This document shows positions 29,789-42,289 of a stretch of 64,000 nt of DNA, one piece after another. Source of the stretch: Solibacillus sp. FSL H8-0523 (GTDB lineage: Bacteria > Bacillota > Bacilli > Bacillales_A > Planococcaceae); the NCBI RefSeq assembly GCF_038051985.1, contig NZ_CP150291.1, forward strand, positions 806,001 through 870,000, written 5' to 3'. Every line of letters begins with the position of its first letter. Position 1 is the first letter of the stretch. A program made the translations under genes and the position numbers. The notes beneath the pieces are model-generated. The model searched no databases. It saw only the letters and a program-made list of their open reading frames with translations, and had not been told where the DNA came from.

Positions 29789-32700
29789 ACGTACAGATAT
29801 AGAAACAATTTTAGTAATCGGATCAGGTCCAATCGTAATCGGTCAAGCAGCAGAGTTTGACTATGCAGGAACACAAGCATGTCTTTCATTAAAAGAAGAG
29901 GGCTACCGTGTTATTTTAATCAACTCAAACCCAGCAACAATTATGACGGATACAGAAATGGCAGATAAAGTTTACATCGAGCCAATTACATTAGAATTCG
30001 TATCACGTATTTTACGTAAAGAACGTCCAGATGCGATCCTACCAACATTAGGTGGTCAAACAGGTCTGAATATGGCCATTGAATTAGATGAATCAGGTAT
30101 TCTTGACGAGTTAGGCATTGAAATTTTAGGAACGAAATTAGACGCAATTCATAAAGCAGAAGACCGCGATTTATTCCGTAACTTAATGTACGAGCTAAAC
30201 GCACCAGTACCAGAATCAGATATTATTCACAACATGGAAGAGGCGCATGCATTAGTAGCGCGTATCGGTTATCCAGTAATCGTACGTCCAGCCTTCACAC
30301 TTGGTGGTACAGGTGGCGGTATTTGTCACAATGACCAAGAGCTAGAGGAAATCGTTACTTCAGGGCTGAAATATTCTCCTGTAACACAATGCTTACTTGA
30401 AAAATCAATTGCCGGTATGAAGGAAATTGAATATGAAGTAATGCGTGACGCAGCAGATAACGCCATCGTTGTTTGTAATATGGAAAACTTCGACCCAGTT
30501 GGGATTCATACAGGGGATTCAATCGTAGTAGCACCAACACAAACATTATCAGATCGTGAAAACCAAATGCTACGTAATATCTCACTAGATATTATCCGTG
30601 CATTAAAAATCGAGGGTGGCTGTAACGTACAGTTAGCACTTGATCCTAATAGCTTCCAGTACTATGTAATCGAGGTAAACCCACGTGTATCTCGTTCATC
30701 AGCACTTGCATCAAAAGCAACAGGTTACCCAATTGCGAAACTTGCGGCGAAAATCGCGGTAGGCCTAACACTGGATGAAATTAAAAACCCAGTAACAGGT
30801 TCAACATATGCATGCTTCGAGCCAGCACTTGACTACATCGTAGCGAAAATTCCACGCTGGCCGTTCGATAAATTCGAATCTGCAAAGCGTAATCTAGGTA
30901 CACAAATGAAGGCAACAGGTGAAGTAATGGCACTTGGTCGTACCTTTGAAGAAGCGTTATTAAAAGCAGTTCGTTCATTAGAAACAGGCCATGTGCATAT
31001 CGAAATGAAGCACCCTGAAGAGCTAACAGATCAGTGGATTGAAAAGCGTATTAAAAAAGCAGGCGATGAGCGTTTATTCTTCATCGGCGAAGCACTACGC
31101 CGCGGTGTGACAATTGAAACGATTCATGAGTGGTCAGCAATCGACTTATGGTTCTTGCACAAATTAGAAAAAATCGTGAAAATGGAAACAACGCTTGCTG
31201 AAAACAAAAACGACAAAGCGGTATTACGTACAGCGAAACGTCTAGGGTTTGCAGATAAAAAAGTAGCACAGCTTTGGGAAACAACAGAACGAGAAATCTA
31301 CGCATTCCGTAAAGAAGCAGGCATCGTACCGGTTTATAAAATGGTCGATACATGTGCAGCGGAATTCGAATCAAATACACCATACTTCTACGGGACATAT
31401 GAAGATGAAAACGAGTCAATTCGCTCTGAAAAAGAGTCGGTAATCGTTCTTGGTTCAGGCCCAATCCGTATCGGACAAGGCGTTGAGTTCGACTATGCAA
31501 CAGTACACTCAGTATGGGCAATTCAAGAAGCTGGCTATGAGGCGATTATCATCAACTCAAACCCAGAAACAGTATCAACAGACTTCTCGATTTCAGATAA
31601 ATTATACTTCGAGCCATTAACAATCGAAGACGTGATGCACATCATTGACCTAGAGCAACCAAAAGGTGTTGTTGTTCAGTTCGGTGGGCAAACAGCAATC
31701 AACTTAGCAGATAAATTAGAAGCATACGGCGTGAAAATTTTAGGTACATCTCTAGAAGATATCGACCGTGCAGAAAACCGTAACAAGTTTGAAGCAGCAC
31801 TACAAGAGCTAAAAATCCCGCAACCACAAGGGCAAACAGCGATTTCAAAAGAAGAAGCATTAGTAATCGGTGAAAAATTAGGCTTCCCTGTACTAGTTCG
31901 TCCTTCTTATGTACTTGGTGGACGCGCAATGGAAATCGTTTATAACTTAGACGAACTGGCACATTACATGGAAAATGCCGTAGAAGCATCTCCAGATCAC
32001 CCTGTATTAGTAGACCGTTATTTAACAGGTCAAGAAATCGAAGTCGATGCGATTTGTGACGGAGAAAACGTGCTAATCCCAGGAATCATGGAGCATATTG
32101 AACGCGCAGGTGTTCACTCAGGTGACTCAATTTCGGTATACCCACCACAAAAATTAACAGATGCACAAAAAGACACATTAGTAGACTACACAACACGTCT
32201 TGCAAAAGGTCTTGGCATTATCGGCTTAATGAACATTCAATATGTACTGAGCGAAGGGGAAATTTACGTAATCGAAGTAAACCCACGTTCAAGTCGTACG
32301 GTACCGTTCTTAAGTAAAATTACGAACATCCCGATGGCAAACATCGCAACCAAAGCGATCCTTGGTCAATCAATCGTCGAACAAGGTTACCCGACAGGCT
32401 TAGCACCAGAGCAATCAGGCGTCTTTGTAAAAGTACCAGTATTCTCATTCGCGAAATTACGCCGCGTAGACATTACATTAGGACCTGAAATGAAATCAAC
32501 AGGTGAAGTAATGGGGAAAGATGCAACGTTCGAAAAAGCATTATATAAAGGCTTCGTTGCTGCCGGTATGGAAGTTAAAACACATGGCACAATCCTGTTC
32601 ACAGTATCAGATAAAGATAAAGAAGAAGCAGTTGCTTTAGCGAAACGCTTCTCTACAGTTGGCTACCGTATCGTCGCTACAGAAGGTACAGCAAACTTAT

Positions 32701-32978
32701 TCGCAGCAAACGGTGTGAAAACAGATATCGTTGAAAAAATCGGCGGTAAAGGTAAAACGTTACTTGATATGATTCAAAACGGCGAAGCACAACTTGTAGT
32801 GAATACATTAACAAAAGGTAAACAGCCAGCGCGTGACGGCTTCCGAATTCGCCGTGAGTCAGTAGAAAATGGCGTACCTTGCTTAACTTCATTAGACACA
32901 GCAGAAGCAATGTTACGTGTAATTGAATCGATGACATTTACAGCTGAAGAAATGCCAAAAGCGGAGGTTGTACACTAA
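29781..32978 (+). CDS. carB: Carbamoyl phosphate synthase large subunit
   Basis: CarB makes carbamoyl phosphate from bicarbonate, ammonia and two ATP. The 1065-residue protein has two homologous ATP-grasp halves (each begins with a GSGPIxIGQ motif, near residues 14 and 556) and a C-terminal MGS-like allosteric domain (from about residue 930), where UMP and PRPP regulate the enzyme in the family. The start is ATG 29781, after AAGGAG and overlapping carA; an in-frame start at 29757 has no ribosome site. Equivalent to pyrAB of B. subtilis. Confidence 0.98.
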   Translation: MPKRTDIETILVIGSGPIVIGQAAEFDYAGTQACLSLKEEGYRVILINSNPATIMTDTEMADKVYIEPITLEFVSRILRKERPDAILPTLGGQTGLNMAIELDESGILDELGIEILGTKLDAIHKAEDRDLFRNLMYELNAPVPESDIIHNMEEAHALVARIGYPVIVRPAFTLGGTGGGICHNDQELEEIVTSGLKYSPVTQCLLEKSIAGMKEIEYEVMRDAADNAIVVCNMENFDPVGIHTGDSIVVAPTQTLSDRENQMLRNISLDIIRALKIEGGCNVQLALDPNSFQYYVIEVNPRVSRSSALASKATGYPIAKLAAKIAVGLTLDEIKNPVTGSTYACFEPALDYIVAKIPRWPFDKFESAKRNLGTQMKATGEVMALGRTFEEALLKAVRSLETGHVHIEMKHPEELTDQWIEKRIKKAGDERLFFIGEALRRGVTIETIHEWSAIDLWFLHKLEKIVKMETTLAENKNDKAVLRTAKRLGFADKKVAQLWETTEREIYAFRKEAGIVPVYKMVDTCAAEFESNTPYFYGTYEDENESIRSEKESVIVLGSGPIRIGQGVEFDYATVHSVWAIQEAGYEAIIINSNPETVSTDFSISDKLYFEPLTIEDVMHIIDLEQPKGVVVQFGGQTAINLADKLEAYGVKILGTSLEDIDRAENRNKFEAALQELKIPQPQGQTAISKEEALVIGEKLGFPVLVRPSYVLGGRAMEIVYNLDELAHYMENAVEASPDHPVLVDRYLTGQEIEVDAICDGENVLIPGIMEHIERAGVHSGDSISVYPPQKLTDAQKDTLVDYTTRLAKGLGIIGLMNIQYVLSEGEIYVIEVNPRSSRTVPFLSKITNIPMANIATKAILGQSIVEQGYPTGLAPEQSGVFVKVPVFSFAKLRRVDITLGPEMKSTGEVMGKDATFEKALYKGFVAAGMEVKTHGTILFTVSDKDKEEAVALAKRFSTVGYRIVATEGTANLFAANGVKTDIVEKIGGKGKTLLDMIQNGEAQLVVNTLTKGKQPARDGFRIRRESVENGVPCLTSLDTAEAMLRVIESMTFTAEEMPKAEVVH

Positions 32979-32979
32979 T

Positions 32980-34660
<1,681 letters not shown>

Positions 34661-34661
<1 letters not shown>

Positions 34662-35371
34662 TGTTGAATACAAAACCGATCATTGCTTTAGACTTTCCTG
34701 GTGAACAGGATGTCCTAAAATTTTTAGCGCAGTTTGACGAGAAATTATTCGTTAAAATTGGCATGGAATTATATATGCAGGAAGGTCCGTCCATCGTTTC
34801 GAAAGTAAAAGAACAAGGCCATGATATTTTTCTTGATTTAAAATTACATGACATTCCAAATACAGTGAAGTCTGCAATGAAAGGCTTAGCACGTTTAGGT
34901 GTCAATTTAGTCAATGTGCATGCAGCGGGAGGACGCACGATGATGGAAGGTGCACTAGAAGGCTTAGAAGCAGGTACAGCAGCGGGCCAAACACGTGCGG
35001 CGTTAATCGCAGTAACGCAATTAACATCAACAACAGAACAACAAATGCAGCAGGAGCAAAAAATCGAATTAGCACTGAACGAATCGGTTTTACATTATGC
35101 ACAGTTAACGAAACAAGCAGGGCTTAATGGTGTTGTGTGCTCAGTACATGAGGCAAATGCCATTCGCGAGGCTTGTGGTGAGGACTTTTTACGCGTGACA
35201 CCAGGTATCCGTATGCTTGGTGGGGAAGCGCATGACCAAAAGCGCATCGCTACTCCAGATGGTGCAAAACAAGACGGCTCATCACTTATTGTAGTAGGAC
35301 GTGCCATTACAGGCGCGGAAAATCCAGTAGAAGCGTACAAGCAAGTTTGTCAATTATGGGAGGCAAAATAA
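34661..35371 (+). CDS. pyrF: Orotidine 5'-phosphate decarboxylase PyrF
   Basis: PyrF decarboxylates OMP to UMP, the last step of the pathway. The 236-residue TIM barrel has the catalytic Asp/Lys tetrad in [13 protein letters not shown] and the phosphate-binding region near the C-terminus ([16 protein letters not shown]). Its start shares one base with the pyrD stop; pyrE follows after a single base. Confidence 0.97.
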
Positions 35372-35372
35372 T

Positions 35373-36005
35373 ATGTCATTACAAAAAGAAATCGCACACG
35401 CAATGTTACAAGTAGGTGCGGTAGAATTAAATCCAACAGACCTTTTCACATGGGCTTCAGGCATTCAATCGCCAATCTACTGTGATACACGTTTAACAAT
35501 TTCAGATCCAATCATCCGTAAGCAATTAGCAAAAGGTTTAGCATTACTAATTCAAGAAAACTTTGCAACTTGTGATGTCGTGGCAGGCACAGCAACAGCT
35601 GGTATTCCGCATGCTGCTTGGGTTTCTGATATTTTAGAACTTCCAATGGTATACGTACGTTCAAAAGCAAAAGAACACGGCCGTGGCAACCAGATTGAAG
35701 GAAAATATGCTGCAGGTCAAAAAGTCGTTGTCGTAGAAGACATCGTATCTACAGGTGGTTCTTCGATTACCGCAGTCGAAGCATTACGTGCAGCGGGCTG
35801 TGAAGTGTTAGGGGTTGTGTGTGTGTATACGTATAATCTACCAAAAGCAGAAGATGCGTTTGAAGCAGCTGGCGTGAAATACATTTCTTTAACAAATTTT
35901 GACTACCTAATTGAAGCAGCAAATGAATCTGGCGCAATTCAAGAAAATCAGATTCCTTTCTTAAAAAACTGGCATAAAGAGTTAAAAGAAGGTAAATTAA
36001 AATAA
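35373..36005 (+). CDS. pyrE: Orotate phosphoribosyltransferase PyrE
   Basis: PyrE converts orotate and PRPP to OMP. The 210-residue protein has the PRPP-binding signature VVVVEDIVSTGGSSITAVEAL and the RSKAKEHGRGNQIEG flexible loop with catalytic lysines. It is the last gene of the operon and is followed by a terminator-like hairpin. Confidence 0.97.
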   Translation: MSLQKEIAHAMLQVGAVELNPTDLFTWASGIQSPIYCDTRLTISDPIIRKQLAKGLALLIQENFATCDVVAGTATAGIPHAAWVSDILELPMVYVRSKAKEHGRGNQIEGKYAAGQKVVVVEDIVSTGGSSITAVEALRAAGCEVLGVVCVYTYNLPKAEDAFEAAGVKYISLTNFDYLIEAANESGAIQENQIPFLKNWHKELKEGKLK

Positions 36006-36024
36006 ATAAATATTAGAAATATTC

Positions 36025-36067
36025 AAAAACGTGTGAATGTATAAAAAATATACTTTACACGTTTTTA
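36025..36067 (+). terminator. Terminator at the end of the pyr operon
   Basis: A long A-rich hairpin, AAAACGTGTGAATGTATA pairing with TATACTTTACACGTTTTT, ends in five or more T residues and then AT-rich DNA. It closes the pyr transcript. Confidence 0.85.
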
Positions 36068-36221
36068 TTATAGTTATATAATTCCTTTATCGAATTGTTC
36101 AGTTTTTTTAAAACTGAAGTTTAATATCTTGTCAAAATTTTAAACTTAAAAGGGAAACACTAACCTTATGTCATTAAATTTTAATCGTAAAATTAATGAT
36201 ATAAGCCTAATTTTTAACTCA

Positions 36222-36236
36222 AATTATCGGAAAATT
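36222..36236 (+). promoter_or_regulatory. CodY-like box upstream of opp
   Basis: AATTATCGGAAAATT matches 13 of 15 positions of the CodY consensus AATTTTCWGAAAATT. It lies about 70 bp before the likely -35 element of the opp promoter. CodY represses peptide-uptake operons in many Firmicutes when branched-chain amino acids and GTP are plentiful, so the site is plausible. The DNA here is very AT-rich, which raises the chance of a random match. The rest of 36070-36420 is AT-rich with no gene. Confidence 0.5.
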
Positions 36237-36307
36237 AAAATTTTAAAGAATAGTTTGCTATTGATAAAAGATAAATGTTAAATTAGAATAGTTAGAAAGT
36301 TTAATAA

Positions 36308-36335
36308 TTGACATTAAAAATTTTTTATGGATAAT
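36308..36335 (+). promoter_or_regulatory. Candidate sigma-A promoter of the opp operon
   Basis: TTGACA (36308-36313), 16-bp spacer, GATAAT (36330-36335). It gives a leader of about 110 nt before oppD. Confidence 0.6.
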
Positions 36336-36452
36336 TTATAATTAGATACAAAATATTTACATATTATTCATAAAACTAGTTTTAGACGAGTTTATTTGAT
36401 AGATAGAGAATAGCTGAGAAAGTTTTTTAAATATAGAAAGGAGCGATTACTT

Positions 36453-37466
36453 GTGTCTACGACGAATGAATTATTAGAAATTAAAAATTTAAGCACGAGT
36501 TTCCGAATTAAAGATACGTATTATCGAGCTGTAGACAATGTTTCATTAACGCTTCGCAAAAATGAGATTTTAGCTATCGTAGGAGAATCTGGTTGCGGAA
36601 AAAGTACATTAGCAACTTCGATTGTTGGATTACATAATTCAATTACAACAAAGGTTGAAGGAGAAATCATTTACAACAATCAAAACTTAGTTAATTTAAC
36701 AGACGAACAATTTAACAAACTAAGAGGAAATGACATCGGCTTCATTTTCCAAGATCCGTTATCTGCATTAAACCCATTAATGCGTATTGGTGATCAAATT
36801 GAAGAGGGATTAATTTACCATACAAAATTAACAAAGCAAGAACGTCAGAAACGTGTGCTTGAATTAATAGACCAAGTAGGGATTCCGAATGTAGAACGTG
36901 TTGCACGTCAATTCCCACACCAATTATCAGGTGGTATGCGTCAGCGTGTGATGATCGCAATTGCCTTATCTGGAAAGCCGGCCATTATCATTGCTGATGA
37001 GCCAACAACCGCACTTGATGTGACAATTCAAGCACAAATTTTAGATTTATTAAAATCGCTTCAAGATGAGATTGAGTCAGGCATCATTTTAATTACCCAT
37101 GACTTAGGGGTCGTTGCTGAAGTTGCTGACCGTGTTGCCGTGATGTATGCGGGTCAAGTAATCGAGGAAGCACCGGTAGTCGAATTATTTAGAAATCCAA
37201 AGCACCCTTATACAAGATCATTACTTAAATCGATTCCACAAACAAACAGTGAGAACGAGGAATTAGAAGTGATTCAAGGGATGGTACCTTCACTGATGAA
37301 GCTACCACGTGAAGGTTGTCGCTTTTCTCCACGTATTCCATGGATCCCAGCATCAGCACACGAAGCAAGTCCACAGCTTCATGAAGTTTCACCAGGCCAT
37401 CTTGTTCGCTGTACATGCTGGAAAGAATTCCATTTCGAGGATGAGGAAGGGAGCGTAAATCCATGA
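36453..37466 (+). CDS. oppD: Oligopeptide ABC transporter ATP-binding protein OppD
   Basis: OppD is one of two ATPases that power peptide import. The 337-residue protein has Walker A GESGCGKST, the ABC signature LSGGMRQRV, Walker B (IIIADEPTTALD) and the C-terminal oligo-HPY extension (CRFSPRIPWI) found in peptide and nickel importers. The start is GTG 36453 after AAAGGAGCG. The operon order D-F-B-C-A is that of the Lactococcus opp operon rather than B. subtilis oppABCDF. It overlaps oppF by 4 nt. The exact peptide specificity cannot be told from sequence. Confidence 0.93.
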   Translation: MSTTNELLEIKNLSTSFRIKDTYYRAVDNVSLTLRKNEILAIVGESGCGKSTLATSIVGLHNSITTKVEGEIIYNNQNLVNLTDEQFNKLRGNDIGFIFQDPLSALNPLMRIGDQIEEGLIYHTKLTKQERQKRVLELIDQVGIPNVERVARQFPHQLSGGMRQRVMIAIALSGKPAIIIADEPTTALDVTIQAQILDLLKSLQDEIESGIILITHDLGVVAEVADRVAVMYAGQVIEEAPVVELFRNPKHPYTRSLLKSIPQTNSENEELEVIQGMVPSLMKLPREGCRFSPRIPWIPASAHEASPQLHEVSPGHLVRCTCWKEFHFEDEEGSVNP

Positions 37467-38410
37467 GTTTCATGCAAATTAAAGATTTAAAAGTTCACTA
37501 TCCAATCCGCGGTGGTTTCTTTAATACGGTAGTTGACCATGTTTATGCTGTTGACGGTGTGACAATGGAATTTGACAAAGGGAAAACTTACGGTTTAGTA
37601 GGCGAATCTGGTTCAGGTAAATCAACGACTGGTAAAGCCATTATCGGCTTAGAAAAAATTACATCAGGTAGCATTATTTATGAAGGCAAAGAAGTAACGA
37701 ATACGCGTCGTAATCGTGATTCAGCTTATAACCGTGACATCCAAATGATTTTCCAAGATTCACATTCAAGTATGAATCCACGTAAACGCGTTTTAGATAT
37801 TTTAGCAGAGCCAATTCGTAACTTTATGAAATTGTCTCCACAAGAAGAGCGTAAACGCATTAATGAATTACTTGCAATCGTTGGGATGTCTGAGGACGTC
37901 TTATTAAAATATCCACACGAATTCTCTGGTGGTCAAAAGCAGCGTTTAGGGATTGCACGTGCGGTAGCCTGTAACCCAAAAATGATTATTGCCGATGAGC
38001 CCGTTTCAGCACTTGATTTATCCGTTCAAGCACAAGTTTTAAACTTTATGAAGGATATTCAAGAACAATATGGAATTAGTTACTTATTCATCTCACACGA
38101 TTTAGGGGTTGTGCGTCACATGTGTGACCATATCTCGATCATGTATAAAGGGCGTTTTGTAGAAACAGGGAAGCGTGAAGATATTTACACGAACCCACAG
38201 CATATTTATACGAACCGTCTGTTATCTGCGATTCCTGATATTGCGCCAGAAACACGTATTGAACGTAAAGTAGTACGTCAAAAAGTGGAAGCAACATATC
38301 GTGAAGAACAGCATAAGTATTATGACAAGGATGGAAAAGTGTATCCTTTAAAAGCCCTTTCAGATACGCATCAAGTAGCCATGTCTGAAGACGAAAAGGA
38401 GCGTGTGTAG
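37463..38410 (+). CDS. oppF: Oligopeptide ABC transporter ATP-binding protein OppF
   Basis: This is the second ATPase of the importer, 315 residues, with Walker A GESGSGKST, signature FSGGQKQRLG, Walker B MIIADEPVSALD and a C-terminal extension. OppD and OppF form the nucleotide-binding heterodimer. The start codon overlaps the oppD stop, which favours equal production of both. Confidence 0.93.
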   Translation: MSFMQIKDLKVHYPIRGGFFNTVVDHVYAVDGVTMEFDKGKTYGLVGESGSGKSTTGKAIIGLEKITSGSIIYEGKEVTNTRRNRDSAYNRDIQMIFQDSHSSMNPRKRVLDILAEPIRNFMKLSPQEERKRINELLAIVGMSEDVLLKYPHEFSGGQKQRLGIARAVACNPKMIIADEPVSALDLSVQAQVLNFMKDIQEQYGISYLFISHDLGVVRHMCDHISIMYKGRFVETGKREDIYTNPQHIYTNRLLSAIPDIAPETRIERKVVRQKVEATYREEQHKYYDKDGKVYPLKALSDTHQVAMSEDEKERV

Positions 38411-38411
38411 T

Positions 38412-39374
38412 ATGTGGAAAACAATCGTCCGCCGTGTGTTAATTATGATTCCGCAGCTATTTATTTTAAGTCTCCTAATTTTCATTTTAGCGAAACAAAT
38501 GCCTGGGGATCCATTTACAGGTTTAATTACACCGGAAACTGACCCGAACGTAATTGAAGAATTACGTATTAAAGCAGGATTTTATGATCCATGGTACGTA
38601 CAGTACTATAACTGGATTGCCAACGCAGCGCAAGGTGACTTCGGTCAATCATATACATTTAAAAAGCCGGTCGCAGATATTCTTGGGGACCGTGCCATGA
38701 ATACATTCTTACTATCATTACTAAGTGTTATTTTCTTATATGCTTTAGCCATTCCACTAGGGGTGCTAGCAGGACGTTACCAAGAATCGTTCTTAGATAA
38801 AACCATTGTTTTTTACAGTTTTATCTCCTACGCGATTCCAACGTTCGTATTATCATTAATCTTCCTGTACATCTTTGGTTATCGCCTCATGTGGTTCCCA
38901 ACGAGTGGTACGGTAGACATCTCACTCGATCAAGGAACCTGGGCATATTATTGGGATAAGTTCTATCACTTAATTTTACCAGCAGCGACGTTCGCGATTC
39001 TTGGTACGACGGGTATTATTCAATACTTACGTACGGAAATCATTGATTCAAAAACAATGGATTATGTAAAAACAGCGCGTAGTAAAGGGATTCCGATGAA
39101 GAAAGTGTATTCACGTCATATCTTCCGTAACTCGTTATTACCAATCGCAGCGTTTTTAGGTTTTACAATTACAGGTTTACTTGGTGGATCAATCTTCATC
39201 GAAAACGTATTCGCATATAATGGTATGGGTAAATTATTTATCGAATCAATTCAAGGTCGTGACTATAGTGTGATTACAGCACTGGTTATGCTATATGGCT
39301 TCTTAGCATTATTAGGTAGTCTATTATCCGATATTATTTTAAGTATTGTGGATCCGCGTATTCGCATAGACTAA
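38412..39374 (+). CDS. oppB: Oligopeptide ABC transporter permease OppB
   Basis: This is a 320-residue membrane protein of the BPD-transport inner-membrane family with about six membrane segments and the EAA loop (YVKTARSKGIPMKKVYSRH region) that contacts the ATPases. The N-terminal signature RRVLIMIPQLFILSLLIF is typical of OppB/DppB. I start it at ATG 38412, a short distance after AAAAGGAGCG, one base past the oppF stop. Confidence 0.93.
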   Translation: MWKTIVRRVLIMIPQLFILSLLIFILAKQMPGDPFTGLITPETDPNVIEELRIKAGFYDPWYVQYYNWIANAAQGDFGQSYTFKKPVADILGDRAMNTFLLSLLSVIFLYALAIPLGVLAGRYQESFLDKTIVFYSFISYAIPTFVLSLIFLYIFGYRLMWFPTSGTVDISLDQGTWAYYWDKFYHLILPAATFAILGTTGIIQYLRTEIIDSKTMDYVKTARSKGIPMKKVYSRHIFRNSLLPIAAFLGFTITGLLGGSIFIENVFAYNGMGKLFIESIQGRDYSVITALVMLYGFLALLGSLLSDIILSIVDPRIRID

Positions 39375-39411
39375 TTCAATTAATAATGACTAAGGAGAGG
39401 TGATTTTAATC

Positions 39412-40323
39412 ATGGAAACTAAAAAAGAACAAGCTGTAGAAAAATTAGAATCTCAAAGCTCTCCACCAACTGGTATTCAAGTGGTTTTACGAGAGTTTAA
39501 AAAAGATAAATTAGCACTAGGCTCATTGATTTTTATCATTTTATTAATGGTAACAGTAATGGTTTTATCCATTGTCATTGACCAAGCAGAAGTAATGAAA
39601 ATTCAATTATTAGAACGTTATACGGAGCCTGGTGTTCGAGGTTATATCCTTGGGGCCGATGAAGCTGGACGAGATATGTTCGGTCAGTTAATCATTGGGG
39701 CGAAAAACTCGATTTTAATTGCGATTGCCGTTACGATTTTGGCAAACTTTGTGGGGATTGCCCTAGGGATTATTATGGGGTACTACGGTGGATTTATCGA
39801 TAACTTCTTTATGCGTATTATCGATTTCTTCATCACATTACCAACGACAATGATTATCATCGTTGTTGTAACAATCATTCCTTCTTACGGAATTTTGGAT
39901 TTAATTTTAATTATCGCAGCATTCCAGTGGATGGGGACGGCCCGACTCGTGCGTTCAAAAGCGCTATCGGAAGCACGTCGCGATTACATAAGCGCCTCGA
40001 AAACAATGGGGACAAGTGATTTCGCGATTATGTTTAAAGGATTATTACCAAACTTAAGTTCTCTATTAATCGTTGAAGTGACACTTAGCTTCGCTGGTAA
40101 CGTAGGGATTGAAACAGGTCTTTCATTCTTAGGTTTCGGTTTACCACCGTCAACACCAAGTTTAGGAACTTTAGTAGCTTATGCCATGAACCCGATAATT
40201 TTATCGAGTAAATGGTGGATATGGTTACCCGCATCGATCTTAATTTTAGTGATGATGCTTGGTATAAATTATGTCGGTCAAGCGTTACGACGTGCAGCTG
40301 ACGCAAAACAACGTTTAGGATAA
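39412..40323 (+). CDS. oppC: Oligopeptide ABC transporter permease OppC
   Basis: This is the second permease subunit, 303 residues, with an N-terminal OppC_N segment, five or six membrane segments and the EAA motif (YISASKTMGTSDFAIMFKG). LSFLGFGLPPSTPSLG near the C-terminus is characteristic of OppC/DppC. The start is ATG 39412, about 10 nt after the strong AAGGAGAGGTGA; an upstream in-frame start at 39400 overlaps that site. Confidence 0.93.
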   Translation: METKKEQAVEKLESQSSPPTGIQVVLREFKKDKLALGSLIFIILLMVTVMVLSIVIDQAEVMKIQLLERYTEPGVRGYILGADEAGRDMFGQLIIGAKNSILIAIAVTILANFVGIALGIIMGYYGGFIDNFFMRIIDFFITLPTTMIIIVVVTIIPSYGILDLILIIAAFQWMGTARLVRSKALSEARRDYISASKTMGTSDFAIMFKGLLPNLSSLLIVEVTLSFAGNVGIETGLSFLGFGLPPSTPSLGTLVAYAMNPIILSSKWWIWLPASILILVMMLGINYVGQALRRAADAKQRLG

Positions 40324-40340
40324 AGGGAGGAAGAAAACTT

Positions 40341-42173
40341 ATGAAGAAAAAGAATGGCTTAATGCTTACAACTGTATTTGCATCTGCACTAGCACTTGCT
40401 GCTTGTGGTGGAGATGACAACGAGACAACAACTGAAAAACCAGCAGATAACAACACGGACACGAAGACAGAAGATACTAAAACGGATGATGGTGCTTCAA
40501 CAGCTGATGCGCCAACACTTCCAGATGAAGTTGCAAACGACGGCGATGCAATTGCTGGCGGTACATTAAAGTTCGCTTTAGTAACGGATTCTCCATTCTC
40601 AGGTATTTTGTCTTGGGAATTATATGAAAATGCGTATGATGCAGACGTTATGGATTTCATGTCGAACTTAATTTTCGACACTGATGGTGACTTCTTAATC
40701 ACTGACGAAGGTATCGCGAAATTAGACGTAGATGCAGATAACAACAAAGTAACTGTAACAATCCAACATGACGTGAAATGGTCTGATGGCACGCCATTAA
40801 CTGCTGACGACATTATTTATTCTTACGAAATCATTGGTCACCCAGATTACACAGGTATTCGTTATGACGGCGACTTCCAAAACATCATTGGTGCTGCTGA
40901 ATACAAAGCCGGTACTGCAGAAACAATTTCTGGTATCAAAAAAATCGATGATAAAACTGTAGAAATTTCTATGACGAAAGTTTCTCCAGCGATTTACTCT
41001 GGTGGTGACGGTTTATGGAGCTATGCAGCACCTAAACACCAATTAAAAGATATTCCTGTGAAGGATTTAATCTCATCTGAACCAGTGCGTAAAAGCCCGG
41101 TTACTTTAGGTCCATTTAAATTAGATAAATTAGTAGATGGTGAATCTGTACAGTACGTAGCGAACGAGCATTACTGGAAAGGTAAACCAAAATTAGACTC
41201 AATCGTATTACAAGTTGTACCTTCAACTTCAATCGGTGAAGCATTACGTACAGGTCAATACGACTTAGCATCTTCTTACCCAACGACTCAATATGATGGC
41301 GTAAAAGATTTAACAAACTTAACAGTATTAGCTCGCCCTGAGTTAGCTTACTCTTACTTAGGATTCAAATTAGGTAAATGGGATAATGCTGCAGGTGTCA
41401 ACATTACGGACGAAAATGCTAAAATGAACAACAAACAATTACGTCAAGCAATCGCTTATGCAATTGATGTTGAGCAAGTAACAGAGCGCTTCTACCAAGG
41501 CTTACGTTCTCGTGCAACTTCATTAATTCCACCAGCGTTCTCTACATTCCATGACAATACGTTAACTGGTTTCAACTATGATCCAGAAAAAGCAAAAGCT
41601 TTACTTGATGAAGCTGGCTACAAAGACGTAGATGGCGATGGTATTCGTGAAGATGCAAACGGTGAAAAATTCTCAATCCGTATGGCAGGTATGTCTGGTT
41701 CAGACACTGACGAAGCAATCGTAGAATACTACCGTCAAAACTGGAAAGATGTAGGTTTAGATGTACAGTTAACAACTGGCCGTTTAATCGAGTTCAACAG
41801 CTTCTACGATAAAGTAAAAGCGGATGATGCTGAAATCGATATGTTCATGGCTGCTTGGGGTACTGGTACAAACCCATCTCCACTTGGTTTATATGGTGAA
41901 ACAGCTGCATTCAACTACAGCCGTTTCGTAACACCAGAATTACAAACTTTATTAGCTGCTATCGACTCTAAAGAAGCGATCGATGCAAGCTACCGTGCAG
42001 ATGCATTCCGTAAGTGGGAAGAGTATATGTTTGATAATGCTACAACAATTCCAACATATTTCCGTACAGAAATCATCCCGGTTAACAAACGTGTGAAAAA
42101 CTACAACGTAAGCTATTCTAACAATACAGAATGGCACGAAGTAGAAGTTGTTTCTGAAGATCCAGTTAAATAA
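40341..42173 (+). CDS. oppA: Oligopeptide-binding lipoprotein OppA
   Basis: This is the substrate-binding protein of the importer, 610 residues, family 5 of solute-binding proteins. The signal peptide ends in the lipobox LAAC (Cys at about residue 22), so it is anchored by lipid outside the membrane. A low-complexity Asp/Thr/Glu/Lys linker (about residues 23-50) leads to the two-lobed peptide-binding domain (VKWSDGTPLTADDIIYSYE is the family signature). It is the last gene of oppDFBCA, as in Lactococcus, and ends at a strong terminator. Confidence 0.93.
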   Translation: MKKKNGLMLTTVFASALALAACGGDDNETTTEKPADNNTDTKTEDTKTDDGASTADAPTLPDEVANDGDAIAGGTLKFALVTDSPFSGILSWELYENAYDADVMDFMSNLIFDTDGDFLITDEGIAKLDVDADNNKVTVTIQHDVKWSDGTPLTADDIIYSYEIIGHPDYTGIRYDGDFQNIIGAAEYKAGTAETISGIKKIDDKTVEISMTKVSPAIYSGGDGLWSYAAPKHQLKDIPVKDLISSEPVRKSPVTLGPFKLDKLVDGESVQYVANEHYWKGKPKLDSIVLQVVPSTSIGEALRTGQYDLASSYPTTQYDGVKDLTNLTVLARPELAYSYLGFKLGKWDNAAGVNITDENAKMNNKQLRQAIAYAIDVEQVTERFYQGLRSRATSLIPPAFSTFHDNTLTGFNYDPEKAKALLDEAGYKDVDGDGIREDANGEKFSIRMAGMSGSDTDEAIVEYYRQNWKDVGLDVQLTTGRLIEFNSFYDKVKADDAEIDMFMAAWGTGTNPSPLGLYGETAAFNYSRFVTPELQTLLAAIDSKEAIDASYRADAFRKWEEYMFDNATTIPTYFRTEIIPVNKRVKNYNVSYSNNTEWHEVEVVSEDPVK

Positions 42174-42187
42174 TTTTCAAGAACTAC

Positions 42188-42221
42188 AACCCGCTTAGGA
42201 TTTTTCCTAAGCGGGTTTTTC
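42188..42221 (+). terminator. Rho-independent terminator after oppA
   Basis: AACCCGCTTAGGA pairs perfectly with TCCTAAGCGGGTT across a short T loop, followed by TTTTT. Confidence 0.93.
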
Positions 42222-42240
42222 AAGGATTTTTTATGATAGA

Positions 42241-42282
42241 GGAAAGGGGATATTCAAAAGTGATTACTTTTTGAACATCCCC
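42241..42282 (-). terminator. Terminator of the chemoreceptor gene (- strand)
   Basis: Read on the - strand, GGGGATGTTCAAAAAGT pairs with ACTTTTGAATATCCCC, followed by TTTCC. It lies just past the stop codon of the chemoreceptor at 42290. Confidence 0.75.
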
Positions 42283-42289
42283 AGTTTAC

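Noticed and set aside
40085-40813. 242-codon open frame on the - strand over oppC and oppA
   Set aside because: Shadow: it crosses two well-supported genes and the intergenic start of oppA; Ser-rich composition.
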